A stretch of 64,000 nucleotides of DNA from Pyrus communis (lineage: Eukaryota > Streptophyta > Magnoliopsida > Rosales > Rosaceae): assembly GCF_963583255.1 (NCBI RefSeq), contig NC_084810.1, positions 5,673,751-5,737,750 of the forward strand. Reading direction: 5' to 3'. This document shows, piece by piece, positions 22,870 to 35,311 of this stretch (its first letter is position 1; every line of letters begins with the position of its first letter). The notes under the pieces are model-generated. The model was not told where the DNA came from, searched no databases, and saw only the letters and a program-made list of their open reading frames with translations. Made by a program: the position numbers and the translations under genes.

Positions 22870-24030
22870 TAAGTCTGCCACATCAAATTTCAAGCGGCCA
22901 ATGAGGTTGTGAGGACTGGATTTCCTTTTGATATTTGTTTTCTATCTTCTTTTTCAAAAAGTTTTACGCATACCGGAAACACAAATCGTATGGAATATTA
23001 TTTTCAGTGTTATAATAAGGATGCACGATAAAACTAATAGGCATCAATCTCTGATATATTAACGTTAAAACAAATTCACATGCTATGAAGCTAGTGAAAT
23101 AGTAACAACACGTATCCATGTTACGAATGCACCAAGAAATTACTCCTTTTCCCCCTTGCTTTTTAGAACATAGGATTATAGGATAAGATATTTTTCAGCA
23201 GAGTGTTCCCATTCTTTTGTGTTATGGGCTGTGCCTGCAGAGAGAAATTAGAAAATTGTTGTTGTAAAAGGACAGGGAGTTGTGGGAGGAGGTTTTTGGA
23301 TGAGAGCCAGATTTTTGGCAAGTTTTGCTCTGGAATCTGGGTGAATTTTCATTTTTTGGAATTTGTTTTGGATATTATGGCAAGTTGGAGGACTGTAGGC
23401 CCACTTTTGTGGGGACTTTTGGTAGACACAATGTGGGCCTCAAGGTTGGTCGAAGCCTTATCTTGGCAAACCTTAGGATTTGGGCCTGTTTTGCATATAG
23501 TTCGGGTATGACCCAAGTATAAAAATGGCCCAAGAAGTGGAGCTAGGTAACTTGTTCAGTAGTTTTTGTTTTCTTGGTGGAAAACTCAAGCAAAGCAATA
23601 GCATTACAATGGACATTTTTTCGATTGATTACAATAAAATTACAATGTGGATTCGCGACAGATCTAAAATGATATATATCAAAGGTTAGTCTGGAAATAA
23701 AGCTAGAAGAATATTGTTAAACCAAACACATGAATGATCATTAAAAATGTGTTTGTTGCACCGAATTCTCTTGGACTGGATATCAAAGACTAATCTGAAT
23801 TAATAAAGCAGCCCTTGGAGTCTTGAAGTTTGGTAATGATCTCATGCATAAAGATTATGGAATTAATTTTCATCTGCAAACAATGCACCATCAACATCAA
23901 CACAATTGATTGATTTTGGAAATGCATCTCATAAAGATTATGTGGGACTCAAGTGGGGTACATGAGCAAATGCATCTCATAAAGATTTTGGAAATCTCAT
24001 CAGCTTCATGAGGTAAGATTCGATGAAAAC
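22870..24030. other. Intergenic DNA upstream of POR
   Basis: A 102-codon frame at 23203-23511 (+) has no family resemblance. I see no other gene, RNA or complete element. Confidence 0.45.
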
Positions 24031-24034
24031 ATCC

Positions 24035-24222
24035 CAGATCCTTTTCATAGAGATCCTGAGAATTCCATGATCGTGACAGTTCATTGTACATCGTGCGATC
24101 AGGTTTCTTTAGGTACTATTTATATTTAATTTTAAATTTTGAAATGTTTTCTGACCGTACGATATGCGATGAACGGTTACGATCACGGGATCCCCAAGAT
24201 CCTCAGGAAAATGATCCCCGAA
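24035..24222. mobile_element. MITE family A, copy 4
   Basis: Ends agatccttttcatagagat and the inverse around ggatccccaagatcctcagg, with inner arms gttcattgtacatcgtgcg and ccgtacgatatgcgatgaac. It is non-coding and sits directly beside another palindromic element at 24246-24444. Confidence 0.7.
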
Positions 24223-24245
24223 AACATAGGATGTTGAACATTCTT

Positions 24246-24444
24246 ACGGATTTGGATCCTCTCCTGGGCTCAGGAGAGGATCCTCCTGACCAAGAAGTGT
24301 GGGCCGTTGGATGAAAATCCAACGGCTATAATTAATATAACTTAAAGGAACCCTTATGTTTGTAGTCGTTGGATAAAAATCCAACAACCCACACTGATTG
24401 GTCAAAAGGATCCTCTCCTTGGGCTCAGGAGAAGATCCAAATCC
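24246..24444. mobile_element. MITE family D with self-palindromic ends
   Basis: Each terminus is itself a palindrome: ggatcctctcctgggctcag followed by gagaggatcc at the left, and its relative at the right. Between them inverted blocks recur (gttggatgaaaatccaac and gttggataaaaatccaac; agtgtgggcc and cccacact). Total length is about 200 bp with no coding potential. It lies about 25 bp from the right end of MITE A copy 4. Confidence 0.65.
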
Positions 24445-24532
24445 CATTCTTACTTGCATTTTAGATTTTTATTTTTTTTATTTTTTTATAAATACTTTTA
24501 GTCTAGTTGAACAATAAAGATAAAGAAAAAAG

Positions 24533-24655
24533 GAAAGTGTTATTGGCACTTCAAAAATCTCATTCTACACTCCTCACAAGTGTGTTTTTCTTTCCAAATA
24601 TAGAAAATTTGAAATATAGAATGAAATTTTTAGAATGCCAATAATAATTCCCAAA
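24533..24655. mobile_element. MITE family B, copy 2
   Basis: It has the same palindromic arms as copy 1 (gttattggcacttcaaaaat and the inverse tttttagaatgccaataat), with the tttctttccaaatatagaaa loop. Confidence 0.75.
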
Positions 24656-24897
24656 AAAAAATACTTTAAATTGATTATGGGATACTTTAAATTGATTATG
24701 GGAAGGGAATGGTTTTAATCGGAGGAAAATGTCTCATATACATCTTTATAACCGTGAAAATCATCCATACGTATAATTAATCATCGGTTATTCCTCGTAA
24801 CCATCTCACTGCAACAAATTTTCAATCGATTAACTGGTTTATCTATTTCACCAATAAAAAAATTTGTGTTCTGAAAAAACCTTTTGATCACATGATG

Positions 24898-25383
24898 TCA
24901 AGCAACATCTAAACAAATGTGGTTAGAAAGAAAGAAAAAAAAAATGAAACCTATCAAATCAAGTAACCATGAAACATCCACATCCAAAATTAAAACTTCG
25001 GTCAGAAAAAAATTATGACTGACATATATTTCCTCCGAAGTTGGAGCGGTCGAGCTCCCAACGTCATCCATGTCTTTCGTTTGGACGGTGCATCGTTGAT
25101 GATTCGGGAAACCGGCGACAACGGCGGCACGATTCCAGAGACCACCGTGGCGATGGATGAGAACATGGAATCGTTGATTATCAGAGGAGTCGCAACGGCC
25201 AGAGAGAGGCAGGAGTAAAAGGAAATAGCCAGAGAGGAGTAGGAGAACGCGGTTCATGCCAAAGGTGCGGGTGATATGATTTCCTTCGAGGATCCGAATA
25301 ATGGATATGACAAATTAGACGACGAGGAGAAAAAACAGCCCCATCACAAGCACCACCATCGCAAGTGCTATGACGATGAATGA
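24898..25383. other. Ambiguous coding-like segment, strand undecided
   Basis: On the minus strand, 25257-24898 opens with a good signal-peptide-like sequence (MNRVLLLLSGYFLLLLPLSG) and runs for 119 codons. On the plus strand, the frame from 25015 has GC-rich, codon-like texture, with in-frame stops at 25216 (taa) and 25240 (tag). It then continues to an acidic/histidine-rich end (NNGYDKLDDEEKKQ, HHKHHH) and a stop at 25383. The segment is clearly less AT-rich than its surroundings. I do not recognise either product. It may be a decayed small gene. Confidence 0.3.
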
Positions 25384-25811
25384 TGCTGAAACTTACCGCC
25401 CTATCAATGGGAGATCCATGTCCTACTTAGCTTACAAAAATAAAGGGTTTGGGCAATTATTTTTTTTTTTGCTTAAATGTCAAAATAGTCCCCGCGTTTT
25501 GGCGCGTTGGTCAATTTAATCTTTAAATTGTCAATTTGGTAATTTAATCATCGTGTTTATATTCTTTAGCCAATCAAGGATCCAATTACAGTTAAATAAG
25601 TAAAAAACTATTATAAAATTATTTATAAAATCATCTATTCAATTTAAAATATTCAATAATAAAATAAAAATATTCATTAACAAAACATATAAAGTTGTAT
25701 CTCTCTTCTTATTTACCCTTATTTTTCTAGAACATTAGAAATTTGTACTTTGGTGAAATGTTTCCGCTATCTTCACCAACTAGTCTAGTCAACATATAAT
25801 ATAACGAATCA

Positions 25812-26020
25812 CGAGCTGGTGATTCAATGGTAAATGACGGATTGCGAGGCTTCCTTCAAACTAAAACTAGAGGTCTTGGGTCCGAAACCCGCTTCTGGTG
25901 TGGAAGCCAAACTTGTGGCCAGAGGAAAGCTGAAATACCTCTGTGAGTCTTCCAGCCCCCGAAAGAGGTGGATAACCATAACTTAGCATCAGTTGTCTCC
26001 TTTTAAAAAAAAAAAAAAAT
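25812..26020 (+). mobile_element. tRNA-derived SINE, family S1, copy 2
   Basis: An A-box-like segment (gagctggtgattcaatgg), a B-box-like gggtccgaaaccc near 25879, and a body matching copy 1 ('gtggccagagg', 'tgtgagtcttcc', 'gaaagaggtgg') end in an A-run at about 26004-26018. A (TA)n tract follows at 26039-26072. Confidence 0.75.
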
Positions 26021-26030
26021 TTAAGAAAAA

Positions 26031-26038
<8 letters not shown>

Positions 26039-26072
<34 letters not shown>
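26039..26072. repeat. (AT)n microsatellite
   Basis: About 17 AT units directly downstream of the SINE tail. Confidence 0.95.
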
Positions 26073-26078
<6 letters not shown>

Positions 26079-26525
26079 ACGGTCCATCACTTGGTTTGAA
26101 TTATTCAAATTAGGAGATATTCGAGATTAGAGTTCAAGACAAAATCCATCTCCGATACCCTATAACAAACCATCTTTACAGAGATTAAAAGGTTTTTGTT
26201 TACTTGGAAGCTAAGAATGTTACTTGTCTAAATGGCCTACACACCTACAACTACCAATATTAGGCAGAAAAAGAAATCAAGACCTGTGCACATAAATTGT
26301 AAAAGAATTTTCATTTCTAAATTCAATAAGCTTTTCCCATCTCATAACTCTACAATTTTCCGACTACAGACATTCATCAGTGTAGTTTTTTTTTTTTTTT
26401 TTTCCTCTTCTCTTTTTTCAACAAATCTACTTTTCTTTCTTGTTGGCCCGACGGACCGGCTCTCCAACTGAACTCCACGTCCGACGGGCACAAGCACAAG
26501 GAAACACATGGAACGCTTTAATATT

Positions 26526-26530
<5 letters not shown>

Positions 26531-26559
<29 letters not shown>
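26531..26559. repeat. (TC)n microsatellite
   Basis: About 14 TC units lie roughly 100 bp beyond the stop codon of the WD40 gene, probably within its 3' UTR as (GA)n. Confidence 0.95.
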
Positions 26560-26562
<3 letters not shown>

Positions 26563-26661
26563 CACATTTTGCCAATAGGGAAAAATGGACTGGCTCCTTG
26601 CAGAATTATCAACTCATCTTCCCCCCATGATCAAGGGTTCCACTTATTTGGCCCCCCCCCC

Positions 26662-28112
26662 CTAAATCCGAACAGGCAACCCAAAATTTTGGAAAGTTCT
26701 AATTTCACCTCGAAGCCCAGCAGTTACAATCACAACACCCCAGGCTGACATGTTTTGGCTTAAACCATTCGTAAAATCAAAACTTACACGTGGGCTTCGG
26801 TTCCTAGTAGCTAGAAGAAGTTTTTCCTCCGGCCATGTTGCTGAAATTCTATCAAAGAAGTAATTGTTGGATGCACTCGAAATGATTCCGTGGAGAGGGC
26901 TATTGGTGGAACCAGATGCTGCTCTTGAACCCTCGTTGGCATTAGCCGCCTCAACTGGTGTAGGCGGGTGATTTGCTGGGGAGATCTCGTCAAGCCCAGT
27001 ACGTTCTGAATCTTGTAATCCCCATAAATCAGCCATTCCAGGCCAAGGGATGGCTGCTGATACATCTTGACAATGGAAATGCTCATATGAGCGCGTGACG
27101 GTGACACTTTTGCTTCTGCTAGGACGGGAATCAGCTTCATGTTTCCATATATATACATGAGAATCCTCACTAGCAGATACCACATATTTACCATTTGCCG
27201 TGAGGGTGGCTGAGATTTGGCTATTTGCGTTCCGAAATCCTGTCAAAAAAACAGACCAATTCACCTATGGAAAGGGGAACATTCTAATGCATGTGCTAAC
27301 TTTCGAAATGACATGTTCACAGATCTAAAAGACAGCATTATCATTAAATTATTGCCCAGAAAACACATCTTTGTGCTAATCTAAACTTGGGTACCAAATT
27401 TATGTTCTAGAAAAATGAAATATCAATGGTCTATCTAAGGGCTTATGTTTTGCAATCTTATGATAATATCAAACGTGCCGGAATGAATTAAGCTAGAATG
27501 AAACTATTATAAGCTTGACAGCTAACAATTTCACAAATGTTCAAACATATGGTACTACCATCATCTTGATCTACTATGTTGAACTTAGATGGAAAAATTC
27601 ATGAATTGAATTTGAAATTGTTAAAATAACATATAAAGAAAATCATAGAACATCATGTGCTTACCCTTGTACTTGTGAACCAGATCAATACCGTCAACAA
27701 CTCTAATTCGTGAATCTGCAGATGTAATCAGTACTTCTGATGAACTTCCTGGTGCAAACTGCCAAGCAAAACTAATCAGCAACAGTATCAAACCAACAAT
27801 CTTGCAGCTCAAAGTAATCAAAGAACAAAAAATACAAGATGGGAAAACGGCCCGAGTCATAATGGTAAAATGGAATAAGGGTCTCCCAATTTCAAGGCTA
27901 AAATCATCTATACAGAAGCAAAGCAAATCAAGGCAATTTATTACCTGAAAACCTGTAATTTTCTTGTGATGTGATTTCTTTTTCTTGTTCTGCAGATTAA
28001 TTTCGCTTTTCTGTTGCAACTTGTTCTCTGAAAAATGTGGAAAAATTTATTAGCTGCATGCACACATATACATGGAGGGAGAGAGGGAGAGAAGGAGAGG
28101 GAGTGAGGGAGA

Positions 28113-28185
<73 letters not shown>

Positions 28186-31100
28186 GTACCAGATGTATTG
28201 TATAAACGGCAGCTGCCTTTGTATGAACCAACTAGGGCGCCCTTCAGATATCAACCAAAAGTTTATTGAGCTACGAACGATACTAATACAATACATAAAG
28301 ACAAGAATAAAAGCTAGAGCCCAACCTGACCATCAGGAGTGTAGCAAGCAGCAGTCACCATCTCGTGCAGATCATTCCAATCAACCACTTGATGATCAGG
28401 GATGCTCCATATGCGAACCTTAGCATCAAGTGATCCACTAATGAAGTACCTATCATCAACAGGGTTGAACTGGATGCAAGTTACTGCATCAATGTTCATG
28501 CAAAATAAAGTTATTAGAAACAAATGATAGGCGATGGGGAAAATATCCATATATCACTTGCACATTTATAACATCTTTCAGAAAAGACGTTAAAAGTATC
28601 AGATTATAAGAATTCAGATGATGAACTTTAAAAAAAATATATATATTTAAAAATAAAAATTGCTTGGCATGATCTGAACCTAGGATCTAACAAATCCCCC
28701 TTCCAATCCCTTACACCAGAGCCAAAAATCATATAGTCAAACTCGACTCATTTAGATCTTACTGTTTTAAGATTCATAAACAAAGTACTTTTCCTTGATA
28801 TCAAAGCTATGTACTTGATTTTTCAGCACTTTATAAACCGTGAAGTAAGATGTGTGCGAATTAGCCCCTTTTTATACAACAGTTGTTCCAAGTAGAGGCC
28901 AACCAAAATTGTAGAGCAAAGTTGAAATACAGACCACATATACTTACCATAGTCACTATGTGAAAATATCTTCAGACAAGTCTTGCTCGACAAGTGCCAA
29001 AGGCGCACAGTTTTGTCCATTGAAGATGAGAGCAGGTGCTGAAAAAAGGAACAAAAAAGGAACCTTATTTAGAGATTATGCAACAAGAAATAACTGAAAA
29101 GGAAAAAAGTCCACATTATTGCCATTTGCCATGTATAAAGCTTATTTTACGATCGCACCACCATTTAAATCAATCTGCCTCTTTCCACACAAACTACGAA
29201 GAAAGACTTGATTGCAAAATATAACATAAAGAAATTTACATTAGATAACTAGAAAAAGAGAGGACAATATAAACACAAGAAGTCAATAAGATTTTGAGAG
29301 TTTTTTGGCCTCTAGGAAACTTTCAGGGTAACAGTTAAAAACTTTTAGTGAATCCCAAAATAATCAAAAGATAGAGAACAAAACATATTGGAATACTGAC
29401 ATCTGAATACTATGCTACTTTATCAGAAAACTGATATATGGTCGACAGGCATCATTTTCTGCAAAACAATTTACAATGCACGGTTACAGCCAATTCCCTC
29501 TGCCCACCTTTGGATCCACTAGATAACCGTTACCAAAAGGCAGTGAGCAGAAATTGCACTGATTTAATTTCCACACATGCCTCAAAATAATAAAATAATA
29601 ATAATAAAAGCATCATTCCTCCCCTCTTTCACATTTCACAAACCTGTCATGCTCAGAAAATGACCAACTGGAATCCACTCCAAGGAAAAGGCACTTATAA
29701 GCCTTAAAATTATAAACTTGTCAGTGCACTAAAAAAAACCCTCATCCCCCCACCTGAATCGACCAAAAATAAATAAATAAATAAAACCCAGAAGCCTTGA
29801 TTTCCTTGAGAAGATTCTATCTCTTATTTTATTGTCAATCAAGTTCTTGATTTACGGTAATCTCGCTTGAGCCAGAAGAAGCTGATGACATGAGGAATTT
29901 GAAACATCTTTCCTCATTATCAACCATTTTAGCTCCCTTCCACTTTGAATTTTAATTTGGCTTATTTCAGACTTCCCTAGCCTTGAGTGCCTTCTTTAAC
30001 AAAACCTTTAACTTGCAGAATCTCAACGATCAATGCCAATTGGCATATCGAAGACTAACTTACAGAAATTGCTATCATAGATAAGCATTACACACTCTTC
30101 TATGTGACCGTCTATTTCCAAAACAGAACCTAGCCTTCACTACTATGATGTCCATCATTCCATTGAAATATAATCAGGACTATTCCAAAATTGTTCTTCT
30201 TATCCGCTTAAGAAATTTTAAACTTTCCGTAGTAAAACTATAACTTTCTGCTAAAATATGCAGTTCTAAAAGGTCAAGAAAACAACAGTGTAAGTTCAGA
30301 TACAGATAGAAAGAGAAAGGAGGTGACAAATTCTTATACTATGGGAGCAGCCAGGGATAATAGATTTCTTCATTGACACAGCAGTTGAGTGGTATAGTCA
30401 AACGTTTCATTCATTTATCAGATATCTACTTGAGTAAACCAAGATACAATAGCGCACTCATCCTGCAAGCCTATACTTAGACAAACAGCATATGGACTAG
30501 AGTATGGTTAAACCTAGCACACGAAACTTCCAGAACCAGATCAGCAATCATTACCGAAGTTTCTACTGCGACTTTTAATCAGAGCCCCATTGACTTATCC
30601 AATTTTGTCAAAAGTATCCGTGATTTATTTTCTTTCTCTTCCTTGAAACTTAACAAAGCAGCTTGACCATATCCAAGGTGCATAGACTGAAGAACCTAAC
30701 CGGTACAGTTAAGAAACAAAGCCTTACATTTTTCGAAGTTCCTCTCAATTAAATTTCAACTTATAACTAATAAAGAAAATTGTCCAGACTATTTGAATTT
30801 CATCACTACAAAACGTGTACAGTCTGTTAACCTATCCTCTTGGACCTTTCATATGACTTGATTCATATATCCCTCTCCATGTGAATGTAATGAAACCAAA
30901 ACAAAAAAGAAACATAACACTAGGCAAAAAAAGTGGTAGGTAAGTGTCAGTAAAATCACTTGGCAGACAAATACCAAATAGTGTCCTCGGATCACATGAT
31001 CCGTTCAAATTCACCCAACATTTTGGTATCAAGAAACAACAGATACGCAAATAATGTAACCTGCGGAGATTAGAAGTTGACAAAAAATAAATCCAAACAG

Positions 31101-32690
31101 AATACCAGAACAGTAACTAACCTGCGACTTGGACCAAGAAAGGTCAAGCACATCATCCAGATGCCCTTGGAATGAAGAAACGGGTTTCTCTGAAAGTGCA
31201 AACACAGTCTCTGGAATCACATAATGGTCCAAACTAACAGATTTTCGACTGATAGACGACCTTCCTCTCCTCTTTTTTTCCACATGGTTGTCCACATTTG
31301 GTGAGACTGAACATGGTTCCGGCGACCCATTGGCAAATAACAGCATGTTTAAATTGCTGTCTTCTGACTTCTCCATCAACAGGTCACCCTTCCTCTCACT
31401 CTGCATCACCTGCCAAATATGAATCACGCAATCCTCACCGGCACTAGCCAAATATTTTCCATCCAAACTAAATTTAATGCTCCAAATTGACCCAGTATGC
31501 GCCTGAATCTGCTGACTCTTGAACAATGCAGTGACCTCCTTACATGACTTCCCATACTGCCTCACCCTCACCCTCTTCGGCCCATGAAACGACACATCCT
31601 GGCTATCATCTGTGCCAGAGCTTGACCTCCGACCTCCCTTTTCCGACGATGTGTCCCTGTCATCGCTACTCCGCCTATCCTTGTGACCTGTCATGGTGAT
31701 CGCAACACTCTTGATGCTCTTCAACCAACCCCCTTTCTTCTTCAACTTTGAAACCCCGTCATTGCTCCCATTGGCATTGGACTCGGAACCATCTTTATGA
31801 CCCTCCTCCACATTCTGCCTCCTCATCAGTTCTTGAACAATCGGTGAATGCCCGACGCTCATCTCAAACTCCTCCATGGTCAACTGCTTCCCTGTACCCA
31901 CTTCCTTAAGCTTGTTCCACATTCCATCTTCCCTAATCTCATTCACAACAAACTCTTTACCATTATCAAGGTTCCTAATAGTACACACTTGGGCATTTGT
32001 ATTAGCATCACTTTCACCAACCTTACCAATGTCATTGCAATCCAACTCCTCCGCCTTCGAATCGCTTCGAATCTCGTCTACCCTCCTCGAATTCTTGCCG
32101 GAAGGCGGCTTATTCGGCGGCGGGGATGAGTTGCTTTTACCGCTTGAAGATTTACAAGCCAAAGATTTTGTATTTTTATTTACAAATGAACTGGTTTCGG
32201 GTTCAGGCTCGGTCTCGGCCTCACCGGCACCACGAATCGAAAGAATTGGGGGAGAAGAAACAGATGAAGTAGAACAAGCGTTATTACACTGATCGTCGCC
32301 GTCAGATTTGGAGCGGACGATGCTATTAACGCCTCCACCGCCGGAATTTACCTGAGTGATCAAATAATCCGACGAGACAGACCGCCCGAACTCGCCGGAA
32401 AAACCCGGTTGGGGTTTGGCCCGGGTCAGAACTGGGTCGCCGGTGAGACCCATTTCAGTGAGGAGTTTGGACCGGCGTTCAGAGACGGAAGAAGGCTCGG
32501 AGATCCAAACGTCGTACTTGGTGGAGGCGCCCATTGGGAATTTGGGTACGGCATACTTCGGATTCGGGTCGGGGTCGGGGTCGGAGTCGGAGTTCGAAGT
32601 GGAACAAGAACAAGAGGAGGAGACAATGCGATCGAGGGACTCGTAGAAGCACTCGTTGTCTTCGTCTTCTTCCTGTCCGGCTCTGCTCAT
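26662..32690 (-). CDS. WD40-repeat protein, WDR44-like
   Basis: Seven exons on the minus strand: 31122-32690, 28948-29038, 28326-28483, 28190-28241, 27945-28027, 27665-27758 and 26662-27239, encoding 874 aa. All introns are GT-AG and all phases join. The N-terminal ~390 residues are disordered and acidic/Ser-rich ([10 protein letters not shown] near the start). WD repeats run from [11 protein letters not shown] (about 397) through [60 protein letters not shown] and [15 protein letters not shown] lysine-rich insertion ([12 protein letters not shown]) falls within the propeller. The tail ends FGLPVRI. WDR44-type proteins elsewhere bind Rab11; plant members are little characterised, so the role is unknown. 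Intron 1 is 2.1 kb. Confidence 0.93.
28117..28183. repeat. (GA)n microsatellite abutting a splice donor of the WD40 gene
   Basis: About 33 pure GA units plus an impure GA-rich extension back to 28077. On the gene strand it is (CT)n and starts 6 nt after the GT of the exon-4 donor. Confidence 0.95.
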
Positions 32691-32920
32691 CGTTTACTGG
32701 GCATTCCCATTGGGTAATGAAAATGCCCGAGAAATTTCACCAGCGCGGATCGGATCCGACGCGGGTGCGGCAGAAACGGCGGCGTTTTGTAGTGTGCTCG
32801 GTTCGAATCGGCCGATTCGTTTGTTGGGTTCGGAGAGAGCGGGGTGGGAACTTGATGGGATCGCAGAAGAGACGGCTGTGGAAGTGTGCGTCTTTCGGGT
32901 TGTGAATCAGATCCGGTTAC

Positions 32921-32921
<1 letters not shown>

Positions 32922-32955
<34 letters not shown>

Positions 32956-33115
32956 TGGAGGAGAGAGAGCGTGGAGGAACGAAGCCCTATGCTGCTGGGT
33001 TGGTTTGGGTTGGGGCTTGAGCAGTTGTTGATGTTGTTGTGCGTGTATCAGAGTAGAGAGAGAGGGATAGGGAGAGAGGGAGAGAGGGAGGGATGAAGGA
33101 GGAGAGAGGGAGGAG

Positions 33116-33154
<39 letters not shown>
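32922..33154. repeat. GA-rich 5' flank of the WD40 gene with two (GA)n tracts
   Basis: (GA)n occurs at 32922-32951 and 33117-33154 with GA-rich DNA between. Both lie 230-460 bp before the start codon. On the gene strand they read as CT-rich, a common feature of plant leaders and core promoters. Confidence 0.8.
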
Positions 33155-33157
<3 letters not shown>

Positions 33158-33159
33158 TT

Positions 33160-33975
33160 TTCTTGTTTGTTTGTTTGTTTTTTTTCTAATAAAAAGGAAA
33201 ATGTGTGAGGAGTGGGAAAGGAAACGTTTGGATTGAGACTTTGGATTTTAATTTTGTACGGGATGGATGGGATTGGAAATAAATTTGGGGGTAATTAGGG
33301 GATAATTGTTGGATTCGGTTTGTCTTAACGGGCTTTAGGTAATTTTCTATTTATGTGTTTAACATAAAAACAAATTTTGGTTTTAAAAGTTTCAAATAAG
33401 TAAACTCTTCTAATTTTCTTACAACTAAAAAAACTACCCCTAGAAAAAAAAAAAAAAAAAAAAAAAAACTACCCATTGTTTCCGAAGAAAAAAAAACAAA
33501 TACTCATCATGATTACTAAAAATTTACAAAAAGATTAAAAAAAATATTCCGATCATAATAGCACCTCTGTCCCGAGGTATTAGAGTATTGCTTTTGAACA
33601 CCGATGCACCTGTCTATGGTTTATCTCAACTGGAGGCATTGGACATGGCCATGACACTTCTCAATGGTAGAAATTACATGGTGTGACCACTATAGAGTCA
33701 CATTATTGTTGTTATGCACCATGTTAGAATACATGTTTAATTAAGTAGCATTTACAATACATGAATTAATCATTTCATGGCCATCGCAATCTCAAACTGT
33801 TAAACACCAAATTTCAAAATTGGATTTGAGTTGGGAGTTTAAGAATATAGGTGTTTGAATATACATTTTTGTATGGGGCTTATAATAGCTTTGATTATAC
33901 TCTAATTTACATTGGTTCTTAACTTTTTCTTTTTTTTTTAATTATTTAGTCCTTAACACTCTCCTCTTCTTTTTT
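33160..33975. other. Intergenic AT-rich DNA
   Basis: Poly-A and poly-T runs (for example about 33447-33468). No gene or RNA is recognised. Confidence 0.45.
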
Positions 33976-33978
33976 TTT

Positions 33979-34200
33979 TCTTTTTTTTTGGTCGAAAAGT
34001 AACATTTATAAGCAGAAACAAAAGTTACAACGGATTACATAAAGGTCTAGCCCAATAAGCAATAGGACAAAAATAAGGGTAACCCTTATTCCTATTATTC
34101 AAAATGCATAGAACATTTGTTGCCACCACCATTGTCACCAGAAACGCCGAACCAAGAGATAGACATCGGATCCCAAACACCTTCACCAGCCCTTGCAAAT
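33979..34200 (-). mobile_element. LINE 3' end (5'-truncated), minus strand
   Basis: Read on the minus strand, the sequence ends ttacttttcgacc followed by an A-run, the same terminal phrase as the LINE at 49440-50209 (atttcgaccaaaa). The preceding 'gggctagacctttatgtaat' looks like a LINE 3' UTR. No RNase H motif is readable. Confidence 0.5.
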
Positions 34201-35300
34201 TATATACAAAAACAGTAACATATGGAAATGGGCGAGGGGGTGTATGAAATACTCTTGCTTTGGCTGAAGCTACAGAATGTTTGGCCTCGAGGGAAAGTTA
34301 ACATGCCAGTTGGGGGAGCGTAGAGGAAAGAGATGGGAAGGATGGAAGTTTGGGTTTGAAAAGGACGATGAGAAGATGAGAAGGGTGGAAAACTAAGACA
34401 ATTAAGGCAACTAAAACTGACGATAAATGTCGGAAAAGCGGCGAAGAACGTCGAGAACGCATGCCAACTCTCAAACCGGCAGTTGAAGGAGACGATTGAG
34501 GGCGGGCACGGGATGGTGAGAGTTGTTTAGAGACAAGGAGGGGGAGGAGGAGACGAGGCAGGGAAAGGGCGGAGCGCAGTATGTGGGAGGGGTGTGATGA
34601 GATGGGAGGGAATACACTCTTATGCGTGGTATTATTAGTTCTTCTCCATCACTTATGCAATATGAGAGGTAAATGGGTCAATTTAGGTCACATTTATATG
34701 AAATCGCCACCATTGGTTGCATAAATTAGTGGGGTTAATTATATACTCCAAACTGAGCCTTAATCACTTAATATACTACAAATTTAGTCCTAATCATTGA
34801 ATTAAAAATCGATTAATATTCAATTAATATAGATAACAACTAAATCACAATCACTCAATTTTGTCAAATGGGCAAAAACTTTGACAAAAATGATGAGAAA
34901 AAGACTAAATTGTCATGTGTGATATATTAACTATTGAAAATTCGAATAACCAAATTCATGGACCAAAATGTAAAATAATTGAGACACAACTGTTATAATT
35001 TAACATTTATTACATAGACGAGAAAGAAAGGTAGCTAGTGTGAGTAATCTGGGAGCGAATTAACTTTTACTTGATTTATCATGTGATGTAGTGCAATGAT
35101 CGGAATCATCTATACTTTAGGTCGAACTAGACAGGCACTCTTCTTTTTTTATTGGAAACTTGTTTATTTGAACATTTTTTTTAAGAATTTTGAACATAAT
35201 TAATACTTGTGGAATTTTTGCACTTAGTATATCTACTAATATTTCTCTCCACTTGTGAGTAAGAGTATTCGGTTCGACTCCTATGGATGATGAGTTCATT
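34200..35300. other. Intergenic DNA with possible degenerate foldback
   Basis: 34730-34990 has weak inverted similarity ('aatttagtcctaatc' against 'aaaagactaaatt') that may be an old MITE. I see no gene. Confidence 0.35.
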
Positions 35301-35311
35301 ATCTCTACTAA

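Noticed and set aside
28037..28423. Plus-strand frames encoding runs of Arg-Glu
   Set aside because: Translation of the (GA)n microsatellite and antisense to the WD40 gene.
32409..33096. Several plus-strand frames over 70 codons
   Set aside because: Antisense shadows of WD40 exon 1 and the GA-rich flank.
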